From Ramlibacter sp. Leaf400 (GTDB lineage Bacteria; Pseudomonadota; Gammaproteobacteria; Burkholderiales; Burkholderiaceae_C), in NCBI RefSeq assembly GCF_001424545.1, contig NZ_LMQL01000001.1, positions 379,888 through 443,887 on the forward strand: 64,000 nt of DNA. Reading direction: 5' to 3'. Of the stretch, positions 49,202 through 58,778 are shown piece by piece. Every line of letters begins with the position of its first letter. The stretch's first letter is position 1. The position numbers and the translations under genes are program-made. A model generated the notes under the pieces. The model was not told the origin of the DNA and did no database searches. It saw nothing but the letters and a program-made list of their open reading frames with translations.

Positions 49202-50116
49202 ATGCCCCTCGGCGCGCTGCCGGCCCGCTTCCGGCGGGAGCGCATCCTCGTCGTCGGCTGCGGCGACGTCGGCCTGCGCGTGGCGCAGGCGCTGCGCGGC
49301 CGGGTGCGGCTGCTGGCGCTGACCTCCTCGCCGGGGCGCGTGCCCCTGCTGCGCGATCGCGGCCTGACGCCCTTGCAGGGCGACCTGGACGACCCCCGCT
49401 CGCTCGCGCGGCTGGCCGGCCTGGCCACACGCGTCGTGCACCTGGCGCCACCCCCGGGCGAGGGCGCGGGCGCGACCTGGCACGACCCGCGCACCACGGC
49501 CCTGCTGCGCGCCCTGCGCCTTCGCACGCCGCCCGCGGCGTTGGCATACGGCTCCACCACGGGCGTGTACGGCGACTGCGCCGGCGAGAAGGTGGCCGAG
49601 TCGCGGCCGGTGGCGCCGCGCACCCCGCGCGCCGCGCGACGCGTCGATGCCGAGGCTGCCGTGCGATTCTTCGGCCGCTCCGCCGCCGTGCGCGCCAGCA
49701 TCCTGCGCATCCCCGGCATCTATGCGCCCGACCGCGAGGGCGGCACGCCGCGCGAACGCCTGCTCAAGGGCACGCCCGTGCTGCAGCCGCAGGACGACGT
49801 CTACACCAACCACATCCATGCCGACGACCTGGCGCGCGCGCTGGTGGCGGCGCTGTGGCGCGGCCGGCCCCAGCGCGTGGTGAACGCGGTGGACGACACC
49901 GAGCTGAAGATGGGCGACTGGTTCGACCTGGCCGCCGACCTCTACGGCCTGCCGCGTCCGCCGCGGGTGTCGCGCGCCACCGCGCAGGGCAGCCTGCCCC
50001 TGGCGCTCCTGAGCTTCATGGGCGAGTCGCGCCGCCTGGACAACTCGCGGCTCAAGCGCGAACTGCGGCTGCGCCTGGGCTACCCGACGGTGGCGCAGGG
50101 GCTGCGCGCCGGCTGA
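49202..50116 (+). CDS. SDR-like NAD(P)-dependent oxidoreductase (YeeZ-like)
   Basis: A 304-residue extended-SDR-like protein, starting [31 protein letters not shown]. It has an ordinary dinucleotide fold (GCGDVGLRV) and the late segments [10 protein letters not shown] and [12 protein letters not shown]. The usual Tyr-x-x-x-Lys is not evident; the region reads [11 protein letters not shown], so substrate chemistry is uncertain. The protein resembles YeeZ and related NAD-dependent epimerase/dehydratase proteins of betaproteobacteria. It lies 49 bases upstream of argB on the same strand and may be co-transcribed, but has no obvious link to arginine synthesis. Confidence 0.75.
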   Translation: MPLGALPARFRRERILVVGCGDVGLRVAQALRGRVRLLALTSSPGRVPLLRDRGLTPLQGDLDDPRSLARLAGLATRVVHLAPPPGEGAGATWHDPRTTALLRALRLRTPPAALAYGSTTGVYGDCAGEKVAESRPVAPRTPRAARRVDAEAAVRFFGRSAAVRASILRIPGIYAPDREGGTPRERLLKGTPVLQPQDDVYTNHIHADDLARALVAALWRGRPQRVVNAVDDTELKMGDWFDLAADLYGLPRPPRVSRATAQGSLPLALLSFMGESRRLDNSRLKRELRLRLGYPTVAQGLRAG

Positions 50117-50165
50117 GAGGCCCCGGGGCCCACCCTACAATTTGCGCTCCCCATCCGCTGCCGCC

Positions 50166-51056
50166 ATGACCGACACCTCCCACATCGCCGCGCGCGACAA
50201 GGCCGAGATCCTTGCCCAGGCACTGCCCTACATCCGCAAGTTCCATGGCAAGACCATGGTGATCAAGTACGGCGGCAACGCCATGACCGATCCGGAGCTG
50301 CAGGCCGACTTCGCCGAGGACATCGTGCTGCTCAAGCTGGTGGGCATGAACCCGGTGGTGGTGCACGGCGGCGGCCCCCAGATCGAGCAGGCCCTCAACC
50401 GCCTGGGCAAGAAGGGCGAGTTCATCCAGGGCATGCGCGTCACCGATGCCGAGACCATGGAAGTGGTGGAGTGGGTGCTGGCCGGCGAGGTGCAGCAGGA
50501 CATCGTGGGCTTCATCCACAAGGCCGGCGGCAAGGCCGTGGGCCTGACCGGGCGCGACGGCGGCCTGATCCGCGCGCGCAAGCTGAAGATGGTCGACACC
50601 AAGGACCCGAACAAGGAGCACGACGTCGGCCAGGTCGGCGACATCGTGGAGATCGACCCTGGCGTGGTGCGCGCGCTGCTGGAGGACCACTTCATCCCCG
50701 TCGTCAGCCCGATCGGCTTCGGCGACGAGAACGAGAGCTACAACATCAACGCCGACGTGGTGGCCAGCAAGCTGGCCACGGTGCTGCGGGCCGAGAAGCT
50801 GGTGCTGCTGACCAACACGCCCGGCGTGCTGGACAAGTCGGGCGAGCTGCTCACCGACCTGAGCGCGCGCGAGATCGACGACCTGTTCGCCGACGGCACC
50901 ATCTCGGGCGGCATGCTGCCCAAGATCAGCGGCGCGCTGGAAGCCGCCCGCAGCGGCGTGAACTCGGTCCACATCATCGACGGCCGGGTGCCGCACTCCA
51001 TGCTGCTGGAGATCCTGACCGATCAGGCCTACGGCACGATGATCCGTTCGAAATGA
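50166..51056 (+). CDS. argB: Acetylglutamate kinase
   Basis: A 296-residue amino-acid kinase making N-acetylglutamyl-phosphate, second step of arginine biosynthesis. Motifs are [13 protein letters not shown] (ATP phosphate loop with lysine), [21 protein letters not shown] (metal/ATP site), [10 protein letters not shown] and a late [14 protein letters not shown] with the nucleotide lysine. The N-terminal helix ([24 protein letters not shown]) is typical of arginine-sensitive hexameric ArgB. The ATG at 50166 is preferred over an in-frame GTG/ATG eight codons earlier. The repeat at 51066 separates it from the two-component genes. Confidence 0.95.
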   Translation: MTDTSHIAARDKAEILAQALPYIRKFHGKTMVIKYGGNAMTDPELQADFAEDIVLLKLVGMNPVVVHGGGPQIEQALNRLGKKGEFIQGMRVTDAETMEVVEWVLAGEVQQDIVGFIHKAGGKAVGLTGRDGGLIRARKLKMVDTKDPNKEHDVGQVGDIVEIDPGVVRALLEDHFIPVVSPIGFGDENESYNINADVVASKLATVLRAEKLVLLTNTPGVLDKSGELLTDLSAREIDDLFADGTISGGMLPKISGALEAARSGVNSVHIIDGRVPHSMLLEILTDQAYGTMIRSK

Positions 51057-51065
51057 GCCAGGGGT

Positions 51066-51148
51066 TCGTCATCCTCGCGAAGGCGGGGATCCAGGCGGCG
51101 CGGCGCGAAGGCGGGAGCACTGGATTCCCGCCTCCGCGGGAATGACGG
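51066..51148. repeat. Dispersed GC palindrome repeat, copy 4 (paired unit)
   Basis: The left arm is CGTCATCCTCGCGAAGGCGG then GGATCCAG, and the right arm GGATTCCCGCCTCCGCGGGA then ATGACG. The unit ends 10 bases before the response-regulator ATG, so it occupies the place of that gene's leader and could influence its expression. Confidence 0.8.
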
Positions 51149-51158
51149 CGGGTCCGAC

Positions 51159-51860
51159 ATGCGACTGCTGCTCGTCGAAGACGACGTGATGGTGGCCAGC
51201 GGCATCAAGCTGGGCCTGACCGACGCCGGCTACGCGGTCGACTGGGTCGGCAGCGGCGAGCGCGCCGAGGAGGTGCTGCGCACCGAGGTGTTCGACGCCG
51301 CCATCATCGACATCGGCCTGCCGCACATGGACGGCCTGGAGCTCACCCGGCGCCTGCGCAAGCCCGAGATGGCCAGCCAGAAGCTGCCGGTGCTGATCCT
51401 CACCGCGCGCGACGCGCTGCAGGACCGGGTGCAGGGCCTGGACCTGGGCGCCGACGACTACATGGTCAAGCCCTTCGAGCTGCCGGAGCTGCTGGCCCGC
51501 CTGCGCGCCTTGCTGCGCCGGTCGCAGGCGGCCACCAGCGCGGTGCTCAGCTTCGGCCCGATCGAGCTGGACACGGCCAACCGGCGCGCCACCGCGCACC
51601 GCGGCACGCAGAAGGTGACGCTGGAGCTGGGCCCGCGCGAGTGGACGGTCATGGAGTACCTGCTGATCCACGCGCCCAAGCCCGCCAGCAAGGAAAAGCT
51701 CCTGCAGGCCCTGACCGGCTGGGACAAGGAGATCACGCCCAACGCGGTGGAGGTCTACATCTCGCGCCTGCGCGGCAAGCTGGAGCCGCACGGCGTCGCG
51801 CTGCGCTCCATCCGCGGCTTCGGCTACCGGCTGGAACTGCAGGGCGCCGGCGCACCGTGA
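51159..51860 (+). CDS. OmpR/QseB-family response regulator
   Basis: A 233-residue two-domain regulator. The receiver domain has the acidic pocket VEDDV, the phosphorylated aspartate Asp51 in IIDIGLPHMDG, TAR and Lys104 in MVKPFE. The C-terminal winged helix shows the OmpR features (LGPREWTVMEYLL, NAVEVYISRLRGKL, IRGFGYRLE). It is followed by its histidine kinase with a GTGA overlap. The pair is of the QseBC/TctDE type; no regulon can be told from sequence. It follows argB after a palindromic repeat. Confidence 0.9.
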   Translation: MRLLLVEDDVMVASGIKLGLTDAGYAVDWVGSGERAEEVLRTEVFDAAIIDIGLPHMDGLELTRRLRKPEMASQKLPVLILTARDALQDRVQGLDLGADDYMVKPFELPELLARLRALLRRSQAATSAVLSFGPIELDTANRRATAHRGTQKVTLELGPREWTVMEYLLIHAPKPASKEKLLQALTGWDKEITPNAVEVYISRLRGKLEPHGVALRSIRGFGYRLELQGAGAP

Positions 51861-53278
51861 TCGCCTTTCGCCCCGGCCGCCCGGCGAGCCGGGGCGCCGC
51901 CGGCGAGCGCATGCTCTCGGGGCTGCGACGGCGCCTGCTGGTGATGCTGCTGGTGCCGCTGGTCGGCCTGGCCCTGCTCAACGCCTGGTTCGACTACCGC
52001 TCGGCCGACAACGTCGCCCTGCAGCAGGACCGCCAGCTCGCCGCCGTGGTGCCGCTGCTGGCCGACTCGGTGATCGGCGAGGGGCTGCTCAAGACCGATC
52101 CGCCGGTGGTGCTCATGCCGCCGGCCGCCGCGGAATTCTTCGACGGCCAGCGCGTCTTCGCCCTCACCGACCCGGACGGCAAGCTGCTGTTCGGCGAGGG
52201 CTGGCTGGCCGGCCTGCCGCCGCCGGACGACGAGCTGGAGTTCCACAGCGAGGAGAACGGCGGCACCACCTGGCGCATCGCCCGCCAGCGCCAGCAGACC
52301 GTCATCGGGCCGGTGGTGGTGGCGGTGGCCGACGGGTCCGACCCGCGCCAGCAGTGGGCCCGCTCCATCCTGTTCAAGGTGCTGCTGCCCAACCTGGTGC
52401 TGATCGCCGCGGCGGCCTTCGCGGTCGGCTGGGCGGTCGAGCGGGCGCTCAAGCCGCTGCTGGAGCTCAAGGACGCGGTGGAGCGGCGCTCGCCGCGCGA
52501 CCTGGGCGCGCTGGACGAGGCCGCCTCGCCCGAGGAAGTGCGCCCGCTGGTCCGGTCGCTCAACCAGCTGTTCGGGCTGGTCAACGCGCAGGCCGAGAGC
52601 CAGCGGCGCTTCATCGCCGACGCGGCGCACCAGCTGCGCACGCCGCTGGCCGGCCTGCAGGCGCAGGTGGAGGCCTGGGCGCAGGCGGCCCACAGCGCCG
52701 GCCGCGAGGGGCGGGTGGAGCTGCGGGCCGACCAGGTGGACAAGCTGCGCGGCGCCACCCGGCGCACCTCGCAGCTGGCCAACCAGCTGCTGGCGCTGTC
52801 GCGCGCCGATGCGCGCACGATGGAGGCGCAGCCGCGGCAGCGCGTGGACCTCAAGGCCCTGTGCGAGGACCTGCTGCAGGTGCACCTGGATGCCGCGACC
52901 GCCCGCCGCATCGACCTGGGGCTGGAGGCCGAGCCCGTCCAGGTCATGGGCCACGAGTGGCTGCTGCGCGAGCTGCTGTCCAACCTGGTCGACAACGCCG
53001 TCAAGTACACGCCCGACGGCGGCACCGTCACGCTGCGCTGCGGCCTGCGCGCCGGCCAGGCCTTCCTGGAGGTCGAGGACGACGGGCCGGGCGTGCCAGA
53101 GGCCGAGCGCGGCAGGGTGCTGGAGCGCTTCTACCGGGTGCAGGGCACGGGCGGCGAGGGCAACGGCCTGGGCCTGCCGATCGCGCAGGAGATCGCGCGT
53201 GTGCACCACACGCAACTCGAACTGCGAAGCGGCGCGGGCGGCCGCGGGCTGCGGGTCACGCTGCCTCTGGCGATCTGA
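51857..53278 (+). CDS. Sensor histidine kinase (QseC/TctE type)
   Basis: A 473-residue inner-membrane kinase. It starts GTG in the response-regulator stop. Helix 1 lies near residues 28-45 ([18 protein letters not shown]). A periplasmic sensor region of about 120 residues comes next. Helix 2 ([20 protein letters not shown]) leads into a HAMP-like linker. The H-box [17 protein letters not shown] carries the phospho-acceptor His258. The ATPase domain has [16 protein letters not shown] (N-box), [10 protein letters not shown] (G1) and [13 protein letters not shown] (G2). The family often senses carboxylates or adrenergic-like signals; the signal here is unknown. Confidence 0.9.
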   Translation: MIAFRPGRPASRGAAGERMLSGLRRRLLVMLLVPLVGLALLNAWFDYRSADNVALQQDRQLAAVVPLLADSVIGEGLLKTDPPVVLMPPAAAEFFDGQRVFALTDPDGKLLFGEGWLAGLPPPDDELEFHSEENGGTTWRIARQRQQTVIGPVVVAVADGSDPRQQWARSILFKVLLPNLVLIAAAAFAVGWAVERALKPLLELKDAVERRSPRDLGALDEAASPEEVRPLVRSLNQLFGLVNAQAESQRRFIADAAHQLRTPLAGLQAQVEAWAQAAHSAGREGRVELRADQVDKLRGATRRTSQLANQLLALSRADARTMEAQPRQRVDLKALCEDLLQVHLDAATARRIDLGLEAEPVQVMGHEWLLRELLSNLVDNAVKYTPDGGTVTLRCGLRAGQAFLEVEDDGPGVPEAERGRVLERFYRVQGTGGEGNGLGLPIAQEIARVHHTQLELRSGAGGRGLRVTLPLAI

Positions 53279-53388
53279 CGTTGTAAGTGCGCACTTGGCC
53301 TGCAGGCCGCGACTTTCCGTGCATTCCTACGGGTGAACCCGAAGTCACGGTATGCGAGAATGACCTGCAACCCATCCATTGCCAAGCC

Positions 53389-54057
53389 ATGCCCGAAGCC
53401 GACCTGAGCACGCCCGCCACCCCCGAAGCTGCAGAAGCCGCCGAGGCCGCGACGCCCGCGCGCAAGCGGCCCAAGCCCGGCGAGCGGCGTGTCCAGATCC
53501 TGCAGGCGCTGGCCATGATGCTGGAGCAGCCCGGCGCCGAGCGCATCACCACCGCCGCGCTGGCCGCCAAGCTGGAAGTGAGCGAAGCCGCGCTGTACCG
53601 CCACTTCGCCAGCAAGGCCCAGATGTTCGAGGGCCTGATCGAATTCATCGAGCAGAGCGTTTTCACCCTGGTCAACCAGATCCAGGAGCGCGAAGGCCCG
53701 GGCAACGGCGCGGCCGATTCCGGCAGCCGCCAGGCCGCCCGCATCGCCACCATGCTGGTGCAGTTCGCCGAGAAGAACCCGGGCATGACCCGCGTGATGG
53801 TGGGCGACGCCCTGGTCTACGAGAACGAGCGTCTGCAGCAGCGGATGAACCAGTTCTTCGACAAGATCGAATCCACCTTCAAGCAGTGCCTGCGTGGCGA
53901 AGTCGACGAGGCCTCGGCCACCCCGACGCTGGACGCCCAGGTGCGCGCCTCCATGCTCACCGCCTTCGTGGTCGGCCGGCTGCAGCGCTTTGCCCGCTCG
54001 GGCTTTCGCCGCAGCCCGTCGGAGCACCTGGAAGCCAGCCTCGCCCTGATGTTGTGA
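53389..54057 (+). CDS. slmA: Nucleoid occlusion factor SlmA (TetR family)
   Basis: A 222-residue TetR-fold protein that binds specific DNA sites and blocks FtsZ assembly over the nucleoid. The helix-turn-helix is TTAALAAKLEVSEAALYRHFASKAQMFEGLI. Downstream the SlmA-typical segments FTLVNQIQ, PGMTRVMVGDALVYENERLQQRMNQFFDKIES and LQRFARSGFRRSPSE are present. The protein has an extra N-terminal Ala/Pro/Glu-rich tail compared with the 198-residue E. coli protein. The start was placed at the ATG following GCCAAGCC; a shorter internal start is possible. It is followed after one base by pdeM. Confidence 0.88.
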   Translation: MPEADLSTPATPEAAEAAEAATPARKRPKPGERRVQILQALAMMLEQPGAERITTAALAAKLEVSEAALYRHFASKAQMFEGLIEFIEQSVFTLVNQIQEREGPGNGAADSGSRQAARIATMLVQFAEKNPGMTRVMVGDALVYENERLQQRMNQFFDKIESTFKQCLRGEVDEASATPTLDAQVRASMLTAFVVGRLQRFARSGFRRSPSEHLEASLALML

Positions 54058-54058
54058 C

Positions 54059-54745
54059 TTGCTGAGAATTTCGCTGGCCGGCGAGGATGCGGTGCTGCAT
54101 CCGAGCGGCGCCCTGTTCCTCTCCTCCCACCACGCGCTGCTCGTCGCCGATGCCCATTTCGGCAAGGCGGTGAGCTTTCGCAAGCTCGGTGTGCCGGTGC
54201 CCGAGGCCACCACCACGGCCACCCTCGATTCGCTGACGGATGCCATCGCCCAGACCGGCGCCCGCGAGGTCGTCTTCCTCGGCGACTTCCTCCATTCGGC
54301 CCGTTCGCACGCGCGCGAGACGCTGGACACGCTGCACGGCTGGCGCGAGCGCCACGCCGGCCTGCGGCTGACGCTGGTGCGCGGCAACCACGATGCGCGC
54401 GCCGGCGATCCGCCGGGGTCGCTGCTGATCCGGGTCGTCGACGAGCCGCTGGCGATGGGCCCGTTCGCCCTGTGCCACCACCCGCGGCCGGTCGCCGGCG
54501 CCTACGTGCTGGCGGGCCACTGGCACCCCTGCATCAGCGTCAGCGGCCGCGCTTTCGAGCGGCTGCGCCTGCCGTGCTTCTGGCTGGGCGACGACAGCGG
54601 GGCGCTGCCGGACCGCGCGGTGGGGGTGCTGCCGGCCTTCGGCAGCTTCACCGGCATGCACCGGATCGATCCGGGCGCGGGCGACCGCATCTTCCCGGTG
54701 GCCGGGGGCGTGGTGCGGGCGCTGCCGCCCCTGCCCGTGGCCTGA
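54059..54745 (+). CDS. PdeM-type metallophosphoesterase (ligase-associated DNA damage response endonuclease)
   Basis: A 228-residue calcineurin-like phosphoesterase with the family metal motifs ADAHFGK, LGDFLHS, RGNHD and AGHWHPC, matching the PdeM group. PdeM proteins are usually encoded with a DNA ligase, an Lhr-type helicase and an exonuclease. None of these is present here, so it stands apart from its usual neighbours. The start is TTG one base after the slmA stop. Activity should be hydrolysis of nucleic-acid phosphodiesters, but this is family knowledge only. Confidence 0.8.
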   Translation: MLRISLAGEDAVLHPSGALFLSSHHALLVADAHFGKAVSFRKLGVPVPEATTTATLDSLTDAIAQTGAREVVFLGDFLHSARSHARETLDTLHGWRERHAGLRLTLVRGNHDARAGDPPGSLLIRVVDEPLAMGPFALCHHPRPVAGAYVLAGHWHPCISVSGRAFERLRLPCFWLGDDSGALPDRAVGVLPAFGSFTGMHRIDPGAGDRIFPVAGGVVRALPPLPVA

Positions 54746-54759
54746 GCGCCGCGGCTCAG
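54742..54759. terminator. Short hairpin between convergent genes
   Basis: A 6-bp stem CTGAGC / GCTCAG with a 6-base GC loop overlaps the pdeM stop codon. It lies between pdeM and the convergent Ldh-family gene. It has no T-run, so it is a weak candidate. Confidence 0.3.
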
Positions 54760-54766
54760 ACGGGTT

Positions 54767-55825
54767 TCAGGCGGTCTTCAATCCCAGCTTCTCGCCCGCG
54801 GCGAGGATCTCGCCCCAGGTGGCGCCATCGATCGTGATGCCCTCGCGGCGCCGGGCCTCGCGGGCCGCGCGCTCCGGCTCGCCGGCGATCAGCACGCCCT
54901 CGGCGCCGGGCGCCGCCGGGCTCTGGCGCAGCCAGGCGAGGAAGGCCGTGGCCTCCTGCTCGAAGGCCGCCGCGGTGCCGAGCTTGGCCGGGTCGACCAG
55001 CACGGTCAGCATGCTGTTGTAGACCGCCCGCGCGCTGTCGGGCGGGCGGTGCCAGGTGCCGCCGCCGGTGAGCGCGCCGCCGAGCAGCTCGCAGGCCAGA
55101 GCCAGGCCGTAGCCCTTGTGCTCGCCGAATGGCATGAGCGCGCCGAAGCCGCCCTTGGGCTGCTGCACCACGACCACGCCGGGGTCGGTGGTCGGGTGGC
55201 CGGTCTCGTCGATCAGGAGGCCTTCCGGCGCACGCTTGCGTTCGTTGTGCGCGACGCGCATCTTTCCCTGCGCCACGCGGCTGGTGGCGAAGTCCAGCAC
55301 GAAGGGTTCCGCTCCCGCCAGCGGGATGCCGATGCAGCAGGGGTTGGTGCCGAAGCGGCCGTCGCCGCCGCCCCAGGGCGCGACGATGGGACGCGACAGC
55401 ACGTTGACGAAGTGCAGCGACACCAGGCCGCGCGCCACCGCCATCTCGGCGAAGTGTCCGATTCGACCCAGGTGGTGCGCATGGGCCAGCGCCATCACGC
55501 AGGTGCCGTGCTCGCGGGCCCGGTCCATCGCCAGTTCCATGGCCTGCACGCCGACGATCTGGCCGTAGCCGTGGCCGCCGTCCAGCGTGAGCAGCGCGCC
55601 ACCGTCCAGCGTGGTGCCGACCGAGGTGTTGGGCTTGAGGCCGCCTTCCAGCACGGCGTCGACGTAGCGCGGCACCATGCCCACGCCGTGCGAATCGTGG
55701 CCGCTGAGGTTGGCCAGCACCAGGTTGGCCGCCACCTGGGCGGCCTCCTGCGGCGAGCTGCCGGCCGCCTGCAGGATGGCGGTGACGCGCGTCTCGATCT
55801 CTTGGGCTTGGAGGGTGATGGCCAT
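54767..55825 (-). CDS. Ldh-family (malate/lactate/ureidoglycolate dehydrogenase-type) oxidoreductase
   Basis: A 352-residue NAD(P)H-dependent oxidoreductase of the LDH2/MDH2 family. It contains LSGHDSHGVGMVPRYV, with the family's catalytic His and nearby Arg, then AHAHHLGRIGHFAEMA, the nucleotide-binding FGTNPCCIGIPLAG, DFATSRVAQGKMRVA and FGEHKGYGLAL. Members reduce 2-keto acids, including 2,3-diketogulonate (YiaK) and pyruvate-like acids. The last gene of the TRAP-dehydratase operon, two bases from the dehydratase gene. In the proposed pathway it could interconvert a keto acid with its hydroxy acid. Confidence 0.88.
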   Translation of the reverse strand: MAITLQAQEIETRVTAILQAAGSSPQEAAQVAANLVLANLSGHDSHGVGMVPRYVDAVLEGGLKPNTSVGTTLDGGALLTLDGGHGYGQIVGVQAMELAMDRAREHGTCVMALAHAHHLGRIGHFAEMAVARGLVSLHFVNVLSRPIVAPWGGGDGRFGTNPCCIGIPLAGAEPFVLDFATSRVAQGKMRVAHNERKRAPEGLLIDETGHPTTDPGVVVVQQPKGGFGALMPFGEHKGYGLALACELLGGALTGGGTWHRPPDSARAVYNSMLTVLVDPAKLGTAAAFEQEATAFLAWLRQSPAAPGAEGVLIAGEPERAAREARRREGITIDGATWGEILAAGEKLGLKTA

Positions 55826-55827
55826 GG

Positions 55828-57354
55828 CTACATCACCGCCCCGACCTGCCAGGGCACGAATTCGTTCTGCCCGTAGCCGTGCTTCTCGCTCTTGCTGGCC
55901 TCGCCCGAGGCCGTGGCCAGCACGAGGCGGAAGATGCGCTCGCCCATGGCCTGCACGGAGGCGCTGCCGTCGATGATCTCGCCGCAGTTGATGTCCATGT
56001 CTTCCTCCTGGCGCTGCCACAGCGCCGAGTTGGTGGCCAGCTTGAGGGAGGGCGAGGGCGCGCAGCCGTACGCCGACCCCCGGCCGGTGGTGAAGCAGAT
56101 CATGTTGGCGCCGCCCGCCACCTGGCCGGTGGCGCTCACCGGGTCGTAGCCGGGCGTGTCCATGTAGACGAAGCCGTGCGCGGTCACCGGCTCCGCGTAC
56201 TCGTACACCGCCTGCAGGTTGGTGGTGCCGCCCTTGGCCACCGCGCCCAGCGACTTCTCCAGGATGGTGGTCAGCCCGCCCGCCTTGTTGCCGGGCGAGG
56301 GGTTGTTGTTCATCTCGCCTTCGTTGACGCGGGTGTACTGCTCCCACCACTTGATGCGCGAGATCAGCTTCTCGCCGACCTCGCGCTTGACCGCGCGGCG
56401 CGTGAGCAGGTGCTCGGCGCCGTAGATCTCAGGCGTCTCCGACAGGATGGCCGTGCCGCCGTGCGCCACCAGCAGGTCGACCGCCGCGCCCAGCGCCGGG
56501 TTGGCGCTGATGCCCGAGTAGCCGTCCGAGCCGCCGCACTGCAGCCCGATGGTGATGTGGGAGGCAGGGCAGGGCTCGCGCCGAACGCGGTTGGCCTGCG
56601 GCAGCATCTCCTTGACCAGGGCGATGCCCTTCTCCACGGTCTTGCGCGTGCCGCCGGTGTCCTGGATGTTGAACACGCGCAGCGTCTCGCCCTCGCGCAG
56701 GCTGCTGTGCGCGAGCCAGGCGTTGATCTGGTTGGCTTCGCAGCCCAGGCCCACCACGATCACGCCCCAGAAGTTGGCGTGCGTGGCGTAGCCGGCCAGC
56801 GTGCGCTCCAGGATCTGCATGCCCAGGCCCTGCGTGTCCATGCCGCAGCCGGTGCCGTGGGTGAGCGCCACCACGCCGTCGATGTGGGGAAAGTCGGCCA
56901 GCGCGCCAGGATTCGTCTGGCGCGAGAAATGATCGGCGATGGCGCGGGCCGCTGTGGCCGAGCAGTTGACGCTGGAGAGCACGCCGATGTAGTTGCGCGT
57001 GGCCACCCGGCCGTCGGCGCGGCGGATGCCCATGAAGGTGGCCTGGCGCCTCTCGGGCTCGGGCTTCACGTCGGCGCCGAAGGCGTAGTCGCGCTCGAAG
57101 GCGCCCCCGTCGGGCCCCATCCAGAGGTTGTGCGTGTGCACGTGCTCGCCTGCGGCGATGGGTTTGCTCGCGAACCCGATGATCTGGTTGTAGCGGCGCA
57201 CCGGTTCGCCGGCCGCGATGTCGCGCATGGCGATCTTGTGGCCGGGCGGGATCAGGCCCTTGGCCTGCACGCTCTCGACCATCGCGCCGCCCACGAGCTG
57301 GGCCCGCGCGATCAGCACGTCGTCCTGGGGATGGAGTCGGATGAAGGGTGTCAT
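55828..57354 (-). CDS. D-altronate/galactarate dehydratase family protein (UxaA family)
   Basis: A 508-residue Fe-S dehydratase. The N-terminal SAF-like segment (residues about 1-90, with PPGHKIAMRDIAAGEPVRRY and HVHTHN) is followed by the UxaA core: RRADGRVATRNYIGVLSSVNCSA, THGTGCGMDTQG, GLGCEANQI, LQCGGSDGYSGISANPALG and INCGEIIDG. Conserved cysteines, which ligate the cluster, are intact. Altronate-type members dehydrate sugar acids to 2-keto-3-deoxy acids. Related proteins take part in non-phosphorylative D-arabinose, L-fucose or L-galactose pathways, so the substrate may be a sugar acid other than altronate. Between dctM and the Ldh-family gene. Confidence 0.88.
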   Translation of the reverse strand: MTPFIRLHPQDDVLIARAQLVGGAMVESVQAKGLIPPGHKIAMRDIAAGEPVRRYNQIIGFASKPIAAGEHVHTHNLWMGPDGGAFERDYAFGADVKPEPERRQATFMGIRRADGRVATRNYIGVLSSVNCSATAARAIADHFSRQTNPGALADFPHIDGVVALTHGTGCGMDTQGLGMQILERTLAGYATHANFWGVIVVGLGCEANQINAWLAHSSLREGETLRVFNIQDTGGTRKTVEKGIALVKEMLPQANRVRREPCPASHITIGLQCGGSDGYSGISANPALGAAVDLLVAHGGTAILSETPEIYGAEHLLTRRAVKREVGEKLISRIKWWEQYTRVNEGEMNNNPSPGNKAGGLTTILEKSLGAVAKGGTTNLQAVYEYAEPVTAHGFVYMDTPGYDPVSATGQVAGGANMICFTTGRGSAYGCAPSPSLKLATNSALWQRQEEDMDINCGEIIDGSASVQAMGERIFRLVLATASGEASKSEKHGYGQNEFVPWQVGAVM

Positions 57355-57358
57355 GGGA

Positions 57359-58756
57359 TCAATAGAACATCTTGGGCAGCCACAGCACCAGCTTCGGGAA
57401 GTAGGTGATGACGACCAGGGAACCGAGCAGGGGCACCAGCCACGGCAGGATGGCCATGGTGGTGCGTTCCACCGAGAGCTTGGCGACGCGCGCCAGCACG
57501 AACAGCACCATGCCCATGGGCGGGTGCAGCAGGCCGATCATCAGGTTGAGCACCATCACCAGGCCGAAGTGGACCAGGTCGATGCCCAGCTGCTGGCAGA
57601 TCGGCACCAGGATGGGCACCAGGATCGTGATCGCCGCGGTCGGCTCCAGGAAGCAGCCGACGAACAGCATCAGCAGGTTGGCCAGCAGCAGGAACACCCA
57701 GGGGTCGCGCGTGAAGCCCAGCACCCACTGCGAGATGGCGGCGGTGACGCCGGTGGCGGTCAGCATCCAGCCGAAGATGCTGGCGGCGGCCACGATGAGC
57801 AGCACCGTGGACGTGGTCTCCACCGTGTCCAGGCAGACCTTGACGAACATCTTCCAGGTCAGGGTGCGGTACCAGGCGAAGCCCAGCACCATGGCCCAGA
57901 TGCAGGCGGCGATGGCGCCTTCGGTGGGCGTGAAGAGGCCCGTCGTCATGCCGCCGATCAGCAGCACCGGCGTCATGATGGGCAGCACGGCCTGGAAGCG
58001 GAACACGCGGTCCATGCCGAACAGCAGCACCAGGCCGGCGACCACGGTGGCCTGGGCCGGCAGGCCGAACTTGGTGATCAGCACCCACAGCGCGGTCGGC
58101 CAGGCGATCACCACCAGCGTTTCGGACAGCGCCTTGAGCACGCGCGGCCATTCGAAGCGGATGTCGCCGCCCCAGCCGTTGCGGTGCGCGAACCAGGCGA
58201 CGGTGAGCATCATCAGCACCGCCATCAGCACGCCGGGCAGGATGCCGGCCAGGAACAGCGCGCCCACGCTGACGTTGGCCATCATCCCGTAGATCACGAA
58301 CGGTAGCGAGGGCGGGATGATGGGGCCCAGCGTGGCCGAGGCCGCCGTCACGCCGACGGCGAACTCGGTGTCGTAGCCGTGGTCCTTCATGGCCTTGATC
58401 TCGATCGTGCCCAGGCCGGCGGCGTCGGCGATGGCCGTGCCGCTCATGCCGGCGAAGACCACCGAGCCCACCACGTTGACGTGGCCCAGCCCGCCCTTGA
58501 GCCAGCCCACCAGCGCCAGCGCGTAGTTGTAGATGCGGTTGGTGATGCCGGCGTTGTTCATCAGGTTGCCGGCCAGGATGAAGAAGGGCACCGCCAGCAG
58601 CGGGAAGCTGTCGATGCCGCTGACCATCCGGTGGATGACCACGAAGGGCGGCAGCGTGCTGTCGGACAGCATGATGAACAGCAGCGCGGAGCCGGCCATG
58701 GCGACGGCGACCGGCAGGCCGGTGCCCATGAGGCCGAGGAAGATGAGCTTGAGCAT
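57359..58756 (-). CDS. dctM: TRAP transporter large permease (DctM family)
   Basis: A 465-residue polytopic inner-membrane protein of the TRAP large subunit family with about 12 helices. Family segments include LGLMGTGLPVAVAMAGSALLF, FPLLAVPFFILAGNLMN, NVVGSVVFAGMSGTAIADAAGLG and NLLMLFVGCFLEPTAAI, and HPPMGMVLFVLARVA. It carries the sodium-driven transport step for the ligand delivered by the binding protein. Neighbours dctQ and dctP complete the system. It begins 22 bases downstream of dctQ and ends four bases before the dehydratase gene. Confidence 0.93.
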   Translation of the reverse strand: MLKLIFLGLMGTGLPVAVAMAGSALLFIMLSDSTLPPFVVIHRMVSGIDSFPLLAVPFFILAGNLMNNAGITNRIYNYALALVGWLKGGLGHVNVVGSVVFAGMSGTAIADAAGLGTIEIKAMKDHGYDTEFAVGVTAASATLGPIIPPSLPFVIYGMMANVSVGALFLAGILPGVLMAVLMMLTVAWFAHRNGWGGDIRFEWPRVLKALSETLVVIAWPTALWVLITKFGLPAQATVVAGLVLLFGMDRVFRFQAVLPIMTPVLLIGGMTTGLFTPTEGAIAACIWAMVLGFAWYRTLTWKMFVKVCLDTVETTSTVLLIVAAASIFGWMLTATGVTAAISQWVLGFTRDPWVFLLLANLLMLFVGCFLEPTAAITILVPILVPICQQLGIDLVHFGLVMVLNLMIGLLHPPMGMVLFVLARVAKLSVERTTMAILPWLVPLLGSLVVITYFPKLVLWLPKMFY

Positions 58757-58778
58757 GGGGTGGGGTCCGGTGCGGGGA

